Shown: positions 34,348-42,645 of the stretch, piece by piece
How positions within the stretch are numbered: the first letter of the stretch is position 1
How the letters are laid out: each line of letters opens with the position of its first letter
From: Mycolicibacterium bacteremicum
GTDB taxonomy: Bacteria > Actinomycetota > Actinomycetes > Mycobacteriales > Mycobacteriaceae
Direction of reading: 5' to 3'
Assembly: GCF_002086115.1 (NCBI RefSeq)
Contig: NZ_MVHJ01000008.1
Coordinates: forward strand, 124,001-188,000
Length of the DNA: 64,000 nucleotides
Program-made: the position numbers and the translations under genes
The notes under the pieces: generated by a model
Databases searched by the model: none
What the model was told of the DNA's origin: nothing
The model's input: the letters and a program-made list of their open reading frames with translations, nothing else

Positions 34348-34374
34348 GGTTTTCCGGCCCCGGCATTCGGGAAT
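34348..34374 (+). promoter_or_regulatory. Sigma-F-like promoter of csbD
   Basis: GGTTT (34348-34352), 16 bases, then GGGAAT (34369-34374). This matches the mycobacterial sigma-F/sigma-B-type pattern apart from the last -10 bases. CsbD genes are classic general-stress genes in Bacillus, which supports the reading. Confidence 0.55.
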
Positions 34375-34442
34375 CCCGCCAGTGCAGACGAATGGTGGAG
34401 TTGAGGACACAGCCCGCCGATCACCGACAGTGAGGAGCCGAC

Positions 34443-34682
34443 ATGGCTGACAGCAATGGTGCCGCAGAAGGTATCTCGGGCGCGGTCGAGGGCGTCAAGG
34501 GCAAGCTGAAGGAAGCGGCCGGCGCCGTGACCGGCAACGACGGCCTGCGCCGCGAGGGCGAGGCCCAGCAGGACAAGGCCGACGCGCAGCGCGACGTGGC
34601 CAAGAAGGAAGCCGAGGCGGAGGCTGCCCGCGGCGCCGCCGAGGCCAACGAGGCGCGGCAGAAGGCCGAGCAGGAGAAGTAA
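34443..34682 (+). CDS. CsbD-family stress protein
   Basis: 79-residue hydrophilic, highly charged protein. The CsbD core 'GAVEGVKGKLKEAAGAVTGNDGLRREGEAQQDKA' (described in part; about 13-46) is followed by an Ala/Glu/Lys-rich helical tail likely to be a coiled coil. CsbD proteins are abundant after general stress; molecular function unknown. ATG 34443 has GAGGAG 6 bases upstream. It is monocistronic: a sigma-F-like promoter lies in front and a strong hairpin terminator behind. Confidence 0.85.
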   Translation: MADSNGAAEGISGAVEGVKGKLKEAAGAVTGNDGLRREGEAQQDKADAQRDVAKKEAEAEAARGAAEANEARQKAEQEK

Positions 34683-34698
34683 CAGCACACTCTTTCTC

Positions 34699-34730
34699 AA
34701 AGGGGACAGTCCGCACGGACTGTCCCCTTT
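34699..34730 (+). terminator. Hairpin terminator after csbD
   Basis: AAAGGGGACAGTCCG (34699-34713) pairs perfectly with CGGACTGTCCCCTTT (34716-34730) around a CA centre, a 15-base-pair stem ending in TTTGTGTT. This is the clearest intrinsic terminator in the window. Confidence 0.85.
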
Positions 34731-34806
34731 GTGTTGCCGGCTGCGGCCGGAGCGGTGGCGCGTCCCCGGTGAACTAGACTGCTGCACGCCTGTCAAAGCA
34801 GGTGCC

Positions 34807-34879
34807 GCCCCCGTAGCTCAGGGGATAGAGCACGGCTCTCCTAAAGCCGGTGTCGCAGGTTCGAATCCTGCCGGGGGCA
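34807..34879 (+). tRNA. tRNA-Arg (anticodon CCU)
   Basis: 73-base cloverleaf: acceptor GCCCCCG (34807-34813) pairs with CGGGGGC (34872-34878), discriminator A at 34879. D arm GCTC...GAGC, anticodon stem CGGCT/AGCCG with loop CTCCTAA giving anticodon CCT, T arm GCAGG-TTCGAAT-CCTGC. The 3' CCA is not encoded. It reads AGG codons. Confidence 0.96.
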
Positions 34880-34969
34880 CTCAGGCGGGGCTCCAGACAG
34901 TCGGCCAATCCGCGACAAACAAGATCAGTCGGGCACTGCGCAGGGCTGACGTATGGGTAGGGTCGTAGG

Positions 34970-36250
34970 TTGTCAGCAGTTCAGGATTTCGGCGCGACCG
35001 GGGCCAATGCCCCAGGTGGGGGACAGTTACCTTTCATGCCCGCACCCCAGCATCCGCTGGCCTCTCCGGGCCTCAACGTTGCCTCACCCGCCGGGCGAGC
35101 GCAGTTGTCCCTGCTCTTGGTCGAAGACGATCGCGGTGACGCGTTGCTGGTCGAGGAACTCATCATCGACGCGGGCGCCGGGTTCGAGTTCCGCTGGGCC
35201 GAGACCATCGCCGATGCGGAGAACCTGCTCGGCCAGCACCGGCCCGATTGCGTGCTGCTGGACCTGAACCTGCCCGACGCCAACGGCATGGACGCGGTGC
35301 ACCGCATCGGCCGGCTGGACTCCTCCATCCCGATCATCGTCTTGACCGGGCATTCCGACGAGCACTTCGGCGTACACGCCATGTCCTCGGGCGCCCAGGA
35401 TTACCTGGTCAAGGACCGGGTCGACCCCGAGATGCTACGCCGCGCGGTGCTCTACGCCATCGAGCGCAAACGCGCCGAGATCGCGACCGTCGACCTGCAC
35501 TCCAGCCAGATGCGGGCCATGGAGAACGCCCGCCTCGAACGGGGCCTGCTGCCCTCGCCGGTGCTGCTGGACTCCCCCGGCGTCGATATCGTGACCCGTT
35601 CGCGGCCGAGCCGCCAGGACGCCCTCGTCGGCGGTGATTTCTTCGATGTCGTGCAGACCCCGAACCGCACGGTGCACATCATGATCGGCGACGTCGCAGG
35701 TCATGGCCCCGATGAGGCGGCGCTCGGGGTGGCGTTGCGCATCGGCTGGCGCGCGCTGACCTTCGCCGGGCTACGCGGAAACGAAAGGATGCGCGAATTG
35801 GACCGCATCCTGACCAGCGAGCGGCCACACCGCGGAATCTTCGCCACGCTGTCCAGCGTCGCGCTGGAACCCGACACCGGCGAGTACACCGTGCTGCGCG
35901 CGGGCCACCCGGGGCTGCTGCTGCAAGGCGGCGGGACGGTGGAGTGGATCGAACCGGTCGCCGGGAAGGCGCTCGGGCTGGGCGCCCGGGAGTGGCCGGT
36001 CAACAACTACCGGCTCCCCGAGAATCATGGACTGGTCTTTCTGACCGACGGGCTCTTCGAGGGCCACTCCGGCCGCGGCGACGAACGCCTGGGCGAGCAT
36101 GGTCTGCTCACCATGGCCCAGTCGCTGGCCACCCTGCCCGGATCGGACTTCGTCGAAGCGCTCATCGAGCACGCCGAGGCCCGGGCCCATCAGCACGGCG
36201 GGCTCACCGATGACATCGCAGTGATACGGGTGGAACGATCATCGACATGA
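34970..36250 (+). CDS. Receiver-PP2C phosphatase response regulator (RsbU/SpoIIE type)
   Basis: 426 residues. The receiver domain (about 45-165) has 'LLLVEDDRGDALLVEE' with the acidic pair and phospho-acceptor D98 in 'CVLLDLNLPDANG'. The C-terminal Ser/Thr phosphatase (about 200-425) has 'LVGGDFFDVV', 'IGDVAGHGPDEAALG', 'FLTDGLFEGH' and 'GGLTDDIAVIRV', all PP2C metal motifs. Phosphorylation by the kinase encoded next would switch on dephosphorylation of a STAS protein. The TTG at 34970 is 6 bases after TAGGGT; ATG 35036 would remove only a disordered stretch. Confidence 0.85.
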   Translation: MSAVQDFGATGANAPGGGQLPFMPAPQHPLASPGLNVASPAGRAQLSLLLVEDDRGDALLVEELIIDAGAGFEFRWAETIADAENLLGQHRPDCVLLDLNLPDANGMDAVHRIGRLDSSIPIIVLTGHSDEHFGVHAMSSGAQDYLVKDRVDPEMLRRAVLYAIERKRAEIATVDLHSSQMRAMENARLERGLLPSPVLLDSPGVDIVTRSRPSRQDALVGGDFFDVVQTPNRTVHIMIGDVAGHGPDEAALGVALRIGWRALTFAGLRGNERMRELDRILTSERPHRGIFATLSSVALEPDTGEYTVLRAGHPGLLLQGGGTVEWIEPVAGKALGLGAREWPVNNYRLPENHGLVFLTDGLFEGHSGRGDERLGEHGLLTMAQSLATLPGSDFVEALIEHAEARAHQHGGLTDDIAVIRVERSST

Positions 36251-37830
36251 AGCTGACGGTGCAGGGGTGGCAGAACCTGGTCCTCGCAGTCATCGGCACG
36301 GCGGTGCTGGCCTGCGCGATCGCCACCGCCATTCTGGTGAGCCAGGCCGACAAGGTGTCCAACCGCATCCGCGACGGCGTGCAGCCCGCGCGCGTCGCCG
36401 CATACCAATTGCAGGCGGCGTTGCGCGATCAGGAGACCGCGGTCCGGGGCTACGTGATCAGCGCCGACGACCGGTTCCTCGAGCCCTACAATGCCGGCCG
36501 CACCGCGGAAGTCACTGCGGCAGAAGACATCCGACGCAGCCTTGCGCACCATCCCGACCTCCTTGTCGACCTCGACAACATCGAGGCCGCCGCGCAGACC
36601 TGGCGTGTCGAGTACGCCGATCCGCTACTGGCCAGTGCCACCCCCACCCGCCCCGACGATGACGCCGGGATCGAGGAGGGCAAGGCGCTCTTCGACCGCC
36701 TCCGCGCGCTTTTCACGGTCCAGAACGATCACCTCACCGAGGCCCGCGCGGCGGGACTGGCCCAGCTCGACCAGATCCGCAGCTGGCGCGACGCCGCCCT
36801 GATCGCCATGATCCTGGCGTTCGTCACGACCGCGATCCTGCTCGCGGTCGTCATGCGCACCGCGGTCAACAAGCCACTGTCCAACCTGGCCGCGGCGTGC
36901 CGGCGGATCACCCAGGGCAACTTCGGTGAACGCATCATTCCCAGCGGCCCCAAGGACATTCGCGCGATGGCCGCCGACGTAGAGGACATGCGCCAGCGCA
37001 TCGTCGACGAGCTGGAAACCTCGCGGGCCGCCCGCGCGGCGCTCGACGAGCAGGCCGATGAACTGCGCCGGTCGAACGCCGAGCTGGAGCAGTTCGCCTA
37101 TGTCGCCTCCCATGATCTGCAGGAGCCGCTGCGCAAGGTTGCCTCGTTCTGCCAGCTGCTGGAGAAGCGCTACGGCGACAAACTGGACGAACGCGGCACC
37201 GAATACATCGGTTTCGCCGTCGACGGCGCCAAGCGGATGCAGATCCTGATCAACGACCTGCTGACGTTCTCACGGGTGGGCCGGCTCAATTCGACCACCA
37301 CCGAGGTCCCGCTGGACGCCGCCGTCGACGCCGCGATGAGTAACCTCAGCAGCACGATCGAGGAGTCCGGGGCCGAGATCATCCGTCCGAACGAGCCGCT
37401 GCCCACCATCGACGGCGACCCCACCCTGCTGATCATGGTGTGGCAGAACCTGATCGGCAACGCCGTCAAGTTCCACCGCGCGGGCGTCGCGCCACGGGTG
37501 CTGATCGACTTCCGCGACGGCACCGGCGAGGACGCCGAGAACTGGGTGTTCACCGTCACCGACAACGGCATCGGGATCAGCGCCGAGTTCGTCGACAAGG
37601 TGTTCGTCATCTTCCAGCGTCTGCACGGCCGGGATGCCTACACTGGCACCGGTATCGGGCTCGCACTGTGCAAGAAGATCGTCGAGTACCACGGCGGCAC
37701 CATCTACATCGACACCGACTACACCGACGGCACGCGGTTCGTGTTCACCTTGCCCAAGACCCCCATCACCGAGCCCAACCTGGCGCCCGACGCGGTGCCC
37801 GAACCCCAGCTGGAAGGAACCACCCGATGA
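36247..37830 (+). CDS. CHASE3-HAMP sensor histidine kinase
   Basis: 527 residues: signal anchor (about 10-32), extracytoplasmic CHASE3-like domain ('ALRDQETAVRGYVISADDRFLEPY'-type, partial motif 'QETAVRGYVISADD'), second helix (about 180-202), HAMP, a coiled coil, then HisKA with H289 in 'YVASHDLQEPLRKV' and HATPase with 'NLIGNAVKF', 'DNGIGI' and 'GTGIGLAL'. The H-box variant with QEP is typical of the phytochrome-like kinase group. ATGA overlaps link it to both receivers, so it probably phosphorylates one or both. Confidence 0.87.
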   Translation: MKLTVQGWQNLVLAVIGTAVLACAIATAILVSQADKVSNRIRDGVQPARVAAYQLQAALRDQETAVRGYVISADDRFLEPYNAGRTAEVTAAEDIRRSLAHHPDLLVDLDNIEAAAQTWRVEYADPLLASATPTRPDDDAGIEEGKALFDRLRALFTVQNDHLTEARAAGLAQLDQIRSWRDAALIAMILAFVTTAILLAVVMRTAVNKPLSNLAAACRRITQGNFGERIIPSGPKDIRAMAADVEDMRQRIVDELETSRAARAALDEQADELRRSNAELEQFAYVASHDLQEPLRKVASFCQLLEKRYGDKLDERGTEYIGFAVDGAKRMQILINDLLTFSRVGRLNSTTTEVPLDAAVDAAMSNLSSTIEESGAEIIRPNEPLPTIDGDPTLLIMVWQNLIGNAVKFHRAGVAPRVLIDFRDGTGEDAENWVFTVTDNGIGISAEFVDKVFVIFQRLHGRDAYTGTGIGLALCKKIVEYHGGTIYIDTDYTDGTRFVFTLPKTPITEPNLAPDAVPEPQLEGTTR

Positions 37831-38273
37831 AGCTCCCCGACGACGGTCGCGCCATCGACATCCTGCTCGTCGAGGACGATCCCGGCGACGAGCTGATCAC
37901 CCGGGAAGCCTTCGAGCACAACAAGATCAAGAACAATCTGCACGTCGCCCACGATGGGCAGGAGGGCCTGGACTTTCTGTACCGGCGCGGCGAATACGCC
38001 GATGCGCCGCGCCCGGACCTGATCCTGCTCGACCTGAACCTGCCCAAGTACGACGGTCGGCAGCTGCTGGAGCAGATCAAGAACGACGAGAACCTGTGCC
38101 ACATCCCGATCGTCGTGCTGACCACCTCCTCGGCCGAAGAGGACATCCTGCGCAGCTACAAGCTGCACGCCAACGCCTATGTGACCAAGCCGGTGGACCT
38201 GGACCAGTTCATGAGCGCGGTGCGACAGATCGACGAGTTCTTCGTCCAGGTGGTGCGGCTACCGCAGTTCTGA
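37827..38273 (+). CDS. Single-domain response regulator (Rcp1-like)
   Basis: 148-residue stand-alone receiver without output domain. 'ILLVEDDPGDELITREAFEH' begins the fold, phospho-acceptor D69 is in 'LILLDLNLPKYDG', and 'VLTTSSAEEDI' and 'YVTKPVD' supply the Thr and Lys switch residues. It likely shuttles phosphate or acts as a sink for the upstream kinase. The ATG overlaps the kinase stop, and its 3' end overlaps the convergent RsbW-like gene by 15 bases. Confidence 0.87.
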   Translation: MKLPDDGRAIDILLVEDDPGDELITREAFEHNKIKNNLHVAHDGQEGLDFLYRRGEYADAPRPDLILLDLNLPKYDGRQLLEQIKNDENLCHIPIVVLTTSSAEEDILRSYKLHANAYVTKPVDLDQFMSAVRQIDEFFVQVVRLPQF

Positions 38274-38705
38274 GCTGAGCCCCTGCGGGATGTGATCCCA
38301 CCGCAGCCGGACGCAGGTCCCGGCGGCCGTGGTGTCGATATCGGCATCGTCGGCCAAGGCATGGATCAGCGGTAGACCCCGTCCCCGCGCGGTGCTCACC
38401 ATGGACTCGTCCTTGGTCCGCCACCGGCCTTCGTCGGAGACGGTGACGGTCAGACTGCCGAGCCCGGAATCATAGTCGGCCTTCAGGTGCATCAGGCCGG
38501 GCTGCCCGGCCCCCACGTAGGCGAACTCGGCGGCGTTGGCCAATGCCTCGTAGACGGCCAGCAACACATCGCTGGACTTCTCGGGGTCCAACCGGAAGTG
38601 GGTCCGCAGCCACTGCGCGAACTCTTCACGCACCTGGGCGGCGAGTTGCGGGTCGGCGACGACGCCGACCTTGGCGAAGCTTGCGGAGGCGCCTTGCTCT
38701 GTCAT
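38259..38705 (-). CDS. RsbW-like anti-sigma/serine kinase (HATPase_c_2)
   Basis: 148-residue GHKL ATPase. The N box is 'LLAVYEALANAAEFAYV' (about 46-62) with E and N in place, the G1 box is 'VTVSDEGRWRTKD' and G2 'ARGRGLPLIHALADD'. Such proteins bind a sigma factor or phosphorylate a STAS antagonist on Ser. A STAS gene is next, 33 bases upstream on the same strand. No sigma factor of the B/F group is within reach, so the partner must be encoded elsewhere. Confidence 0.83.
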   Translation of the reverse strand: MTEQGASASFAKVGVVADPQLAAQVREEFAQWLRTHFRLDPEKSSDVLLAVYEALANAAEFAYVGAGQPGLMHLKADYDSGLGSLTVTVSDEGRWRTKDESMVSTARGRGLPLIHALADDADIDTTAAGTCVRLRWDHIPQGLSSELR

Positions 38706-38738
38706 ATCGACCTGCTGGCTACCCGTTCCGCGGAGTTT

Positions 38739-39119
38739 CTAACTCTGCAATGCGGCCAGCGCCTCGTCGAGCGTGGCGTAGAGGTCGACGATGTCCGCGA
38801 TGCCGACCAACTTCAGCGGACGGCTGGTGGCCGGCCCGTCGGCAACGACGCTCAGCTTGACCGCCGGCGCCAGGTCACCGTGGGCGGCAACGAGCACACC
38901 CATGCCCGCCGAGGCCAGGAATTCCACGGCGGTGAAGTCGACGACCACGGCCGACGGCGAGCTCTGCGCGGCGGCGTTGATCGCCGCCTCCAGCTTCGGT
39001 GCCGTCAGCATGTCGACCGTTCCGCTCACAGCAACCACGCTGATATCGCCGACCCGACGTTCCTCGACCTCCCCGACAGCCGCAGCACGGCTGGGAGCGG
39101 GGTCTTGCTGGCTACTCAT
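38739..39119 (-). CDS. STAS-domain anti-sigma factor antagonist
   Basis: 126 residues. STAS fold with 'RRVGDISVVAVSGTVDMLTAPKLEAAI'-like start and the phosphorylatable Ser in 'VVVDFTAVEFLASAGMGVLVAA' (DF...LASAG). The first 20 residues are a flexible extension. ATG 39119 is chosen because GGAGG is six bases upstream; ATG 39134 is possible. The dephosphorylated form would bind the RsbW-like protein and release its sigma factor; the PP2C at 34970 is the obvious phosphatase. Confidence 0.85.
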   Translation of the reverse strand: MSSQQDPAPSRAAAVGEVEERRVGDISVVAVSGTVDMLTAPKLEAAINAAAQSSPSAVVVDFTAVEFLASAGMGVLVAAHGDLAPAVKLSVVADGPATSRPLKLVGIADIVDLYATLDEALAALQS

Positions 39120-39305
39120 CGATACCTCCGACATTCCTGACCCACCCGTAGGTGGCAACCGCCAAAGTCTATCCGGACTACCTGGCCCTGCCGCCAACCC
39201 GGTATTCGCGTCTAGCTGCAGATATCGGCCACTGTGCGCAGCCACCGTCGTTCGTACAGGTCAGCGGCTGTGTAGTTCGGCGCACAAGCGGGTACAGAAA
39301 TTCGC

Positions 39306-40829
39306 ATGCGGATGCTGGGGGCCATTCTCGCGGCCGTCGCTCTGCTGGCCACCCTGTCGTGTTCGCCGGGTCAGCGCGTCGATCTCGGGCAGGGGTCGGG
39401 CAACCTCATCGCGGTCATCGCCGGTGAGCCCGACCAGCTCGATCCGCACAAGACCAGCGCCTACTTCTCGTTCGAGGTGCTGGAGAACGTCTTCGACACC
39501 CTGGTGGAGCCGGCCGCCGACCTGACCATGGCGCCGGCGCTGGCGCAGTCCTGGGAAACCTCCCCGGACCAGCTGACCTGGACCTTCCAGTTGCGCCCCG
39601 GGGTGCGGTTCCACGACGGCAGCCCGTTCACCGCCGCCGACGTCGTCTACTCCTACCGGCGCATCATCGACGAGCAGCTGTCCACGGTCGACAAGTTCAG
39701 CGCCGTCACCGCCGTCGAGGCCGTCGGTGATCTGACCGTCCGGATCACACTGTCCCGGCCCACCCCGAATCTGCTGACCAACCTGGGTGGCTTCAAGGGC
39801 ATGGCGATCGTGTCCCGCCGCAATGTCGAGGACGGTTCGATCGCCACCCACCCGATCGGCACCGGACCGTTCGCCTTCACCGGCCGCCAGAGCGGCGACT
39901 CGATCACGCTGACCGCGAACCCCGACTTCTGGGGCGGCCCCCCGAAACTGCCCGGGGTGACCTTCCGGTTCATCAGCGAGACGTCCACGGCGCTGGCGGC
40001 CCTGCAGGCCGGCGAGGTCGACTGGACCGATGCGGTGCCCGCCCAGCGCGTGCCGCAGCTGCGCGGCGACGACTCACTGCGCCTGGCCGTGACCCCGAGC
40101 AACGACTACTGGTACTTCGCGCTGAACGCGGCGCGGGCGCCATGGAACGATGTCCGGGTCCGCCAGGCCGTCGCCTACGCCGTCGACCGGCCGTCCATCG
40201 TGCAGGCGACCAGCTACGGCACGGCGCAGGCCAACCAGCTGGCCATCCCCGAGGGCAACCCGTGGTTCACCGGCTACGACCGCTACAGCCGGGACATCGA
40301 CCGGGCCAAGGCGCTGTTGGCCGAGGCCGGCGCCGCCCCGCAGCGGATGGACATGCTGGTCACCAGCGAATACCCGCAGACGGTGACGGCGGCCCAGGTC
40401 GTCGCCGACAACCTGGAACCGCTGGGCATCACCGTCGACATCCGCACCGTCGACTTCGCGACCTGGCTCGACGAGCAGAACAATGGCAACTTCGACATGC
40501 TCATGATGGGCTGGCTGGGCAACATCGACCCGGATGACTTCTATTACGCCCAGCACCACACCGACGGCGCGAACAACGCCCAGAAGTTCTCCGACCCCCG
40601 CGTCGACGCCGCACTGGACGCCGGCCGCACGCAGACCAATCCGCAGGCGCGCAAACAGGATTACGCCACCGCGGCAACGCTGATCGCCGACGGGGTGAGC
40701 TACATCTTCCTCTACAACCCGGCGGTCATCCAGGCCTGGACCCCGAGCCTGACCGGTTACGAGGCCCGCCGCGACAAGGCCATCCGGTTCCGCGACGCCG
40801 CACTGGCCCCCGGGGGCGCGGCCTCGTGA
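39306..40829 (+). CDS. Peptide/nickel-type ABC transporter substrate-binding lipoprotein
   Basis: 507-residue SBP_bac_5 protein. A short signal peptide ends in 'LLATLSCS', a plausible lipobox with Cys19. The family signature 'LAQSWETSPDQLTWTFQLRPGVRFHDG' (here partial, about 76-102) and 'WGGPPKLPGVTFRFI' are present, plus 'RQAVAYAVDRPSIV' near residue 285. It captures peptides or similar solutes outside the membrane. First of four overlapping genes that make a complete DppABCD-type importer; the gene order matches the mycobacterial Dpp/Opp systems. Confidence 0.85.
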   Translation: MRMLGAILAAVALLATLSCSPGQRVDLGQGSGNLIAVIAGEPDQLDPHKTSAYFSFEVLENVFDTLVEPAADLTMAPALAQSWETSPDQLTWTFQLRPGVRFHDGSPFTAADVVYSYRRIIDEQLSTVDKFSAVTAVEAVGDLTVRITLSRPTPNLLTNLGGFKGMAIVSRRNVEDGSIATHPIGTGPFAFTGRQSGDSITLTANPDFWGGPPKLPGVTFRFISETSTALAALQAGEVDWTDAVPAQRVPQLRGDDSLRLAVTPSNDYWYFALNAARAPWNDVRVRQAVAYAVDRPSIVQATSYGTAQANQLAIPEGNPWFTGYDRYSRDIDRAKALLAEAGAAPQRMDMLVTSEYPQTVTAAQVVADNLEPLGITVDIRTVDFATWLDEQNNGNFDMLMMGWLGNIDPDDFYYAQHHTDGANNAQKFSDPRVDAALDAGRTQTNPQARKQDYATAATLIADGVSYIFLYNPAVIQAWTPSLTGYEARRDKAIRFRDAALAPGGAAS

Positions 40830-41776
40830 CGATCGTGCGATTCCTGGCGCGGCGACTCGCCTACTCGGCGGCGGTACTGGTCGGGGTGCTGATCGTGGTC
40901 TTCGCGCTGGTGCACCTGGTGCCCGGCGACCCGGTGCGCATCGCGCTGGGCACCCGGTACACCCCGGAGGCCTACGCGGCGCTGCGGGCCGCCAGCGGTC
41001 TGGACGAGCCGATGGCCGCGCAGTTCTTCGGGTATCTCGGCAACGCGGTGACCGGCGACCTCGGCGTCAGCTTCCGCAACGGCGACCCGGTCACCGCGAT
41101 CCTGCTGGAGCGTCTGCCGGCCACGGTGTCACTGGCGCTGGTCGGCATCCCGCTGGCCTTGCTGATCGCGCTGCCGGCCGGGACGTGGGCGGCGCTGCAC
41201 GAGGGCCGCGGCAGCGATGCGCTCGTCCGGGTGACCAGCCAGTTCGGGGTCTCGGTCCCGGACTTCTGGCTGGGCATCCTGCTGATCTCGCTGTTCTCCA
41301 CGACGCTGGGCTGGCTGCCGACGTCGGGCTACCGACCGCTGTTGGAGGATCCGGGCGGCTGGGTGCGGCACATCATCCTGCCCGGGCTGACGGTGGGTCT
41401 GGTGGCCGCGGCGATCATGACCCGTTACATCCGGTCGGCCGTGTTGGAGGTGGCGGCCATGGGCTATGTGCGCACCGCACGGTCCAAGGGCCTGCCGCCG
41501 CGCACGGTGACGCTGCGCCACACCGTGCGCAATGCGCTGGTGCCGATTCTGACCATCACCGGAATCCAGTTGGGCACCATCCTGGGCGGTGTCATCGTCG
41601 TCGAGGTCGTGTTCGCCTGGCCCGGTCTGGGTCGGCTGGTCTACACCTCGGTGGCCGCCCGCGACTATCCGGTCATCCAGGGCGCGGTGTTGTTGATCGC
41701 GGTGGCGTTTCTGGCGATCAATCTGCTGGTGGACCTGCTGTACGCGATCGTCGACCCGAGGATCCGGCTGTCATGA
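40826..41776 (+). CDS. ABC transporter permease (DppB-like)
   Basis: 316 residues, six membrane helices. The N-terminus 'RFLARRLAYSAAVLVGVLIVVFALVHLVPGDPVR' (partly quoted family start) is typical of DppB/OppB, and the EAA loop is 'GYVRTARSKGLPPRTVTLRHTVRNA' near residue 220. GTG 40826 overlaps the stop of the binding-protein gene. It forms the membrane pore with the next gene's product. Confidence 0.85.
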   Translation: MTIVRFLARRLAYSAAVLVGVLIVVFALVHLVPGDPVRIALGTRYTPEAYAALRAASGLDEPMAAQFFGYLGNAVTGDLGVSFRNGDPVTAILLERLPATVSLALVGIPLALLIALPAGTWAALHEGRGSDALVRVTSQFGVSVPDFWLGILLISLFSTTLGWLPTSGYRPLLEDPGGWVRHIILPGLTVGLVAAAIMTRYIRSAVLEVAAMGYVRTARSKGLPPRTVTLRHTVRNALVPILTITGIQLGTILGGVIVVEVVFAWPGLGRLVYTSVAARDYPVIQGAVLLIAVAFLAINLLVDLLYAIVDPRIRLS

Positions 41777-42645
41777 CCCGAGTGAACGCCTGGCGGCTGT
41801 TGGCCGGTAATCCGGTGACCGTGCTCAGCGCGCTGGTACTGGCCGTGGTGGTGGTGATCAGCGTTGCCGCGCAATGGATCACACCGTACGGCGTCAACGA
41901 TGTCGATGTCCCCCAGGCCCTGCAGGCGCCCAGCGGCGCGCACTGGTTCGGCACCGACGAACTGGGCCGCGACGTGCTGTCGCGGGTGATGGTCGCCGTG
42001 CAGGCCTCGATGAAGGTGGCGGTGGTCAGTGTCGCGTTCGCCGCGGTCGTCGGGGTGACGGTGGGCGTGATCGCGGGGTATCTGGCCGGGCGCGAGGGCG
42101 GCTGGCTGGACACCGTGCTGATGCGGATCGTCGACGTGATGTTCGCCTTCCCGGTGCTGTTGCTGGCGCTGGCCATCGTCGCGGTGCTGGGCCCCGGCAT
42201 CGGCACCACCATGCTGGCCATCGGGGTCGTCTACACGCCGATCTTCGCCCGCGTCGCGCGGGCCAGCACGCTGTCGGTACGCGTGGAACCCTATGTCTCC
42301 GTGTCCTACACGATGGGCACCGGCACCCGCTACATCCTGACCCGGCACATCCTGCCGAACATCAGCGGACCGCTGATCGTGCAGACCTCGCTGTCGCTGG
42401 CGTTCGCGATCCTGGCCGAGGCGGCGCTGTCCTTCCTCGGGTTGGGTATCCAGCCGCCGCAGCCCTCGCTGGGCCGGATGATCTTCGACGCGCAGGGCTT
42501 CGTGACGCTGGCGTGGTGGATGGCGGTGTTCCCCGGCCTGGCCATCTTCCTGATCGTGCTGGCGCTGAATCTGCTCGGCGATGGACTGCGTGATGTGCTG
42601 GATCCCAAGCAGCGCACCATGATCGAGGCCCGGAGGGCGCGGTGA
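41773..42645 (+). CDS. ABC transporter permease (DppC-like)
   Basis: 290 residues. After one N-terminal helix comes 'APSGAHWFGTDELGRDVLSRVM', diagnostic for DppC/OppC, and the EAA-type loop 'YVSVSYTMGTGTRYILTRHILPN' near residue 180. 'LAEAALSFLGLGIQPPQPSLG' follows. ATG 41773 overlaps the dppB-like stop (ATGA); its own stop overlaps the ATPase start. Confidence 0.87.
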   Translation: MTRVNAWRLLAGNPVTVLSALVLAVVVVISVAAQWITPYGVNDVDVPQALQAPSGAHWFGTDELGRDVLSRVMVAVQASMKVAVVSVAFAAVVGVTVGVIAGYLAGREGGWLDTVLMRIVDVMFAFPVLLLALAIVAVLGPGIGTTMLAIGVVYTPIFARVARASTLSVRVEPYVSVSYTMGTGTRYILTRHILPNISGPLIVQTSLSLAFAILAEAALSFLGLGIQPPQPSLGRMIFDAQGFVTLAWWMAVFPGLAIFLIVLALNLLGDGLRDVLDPKQRTMIEARRAR

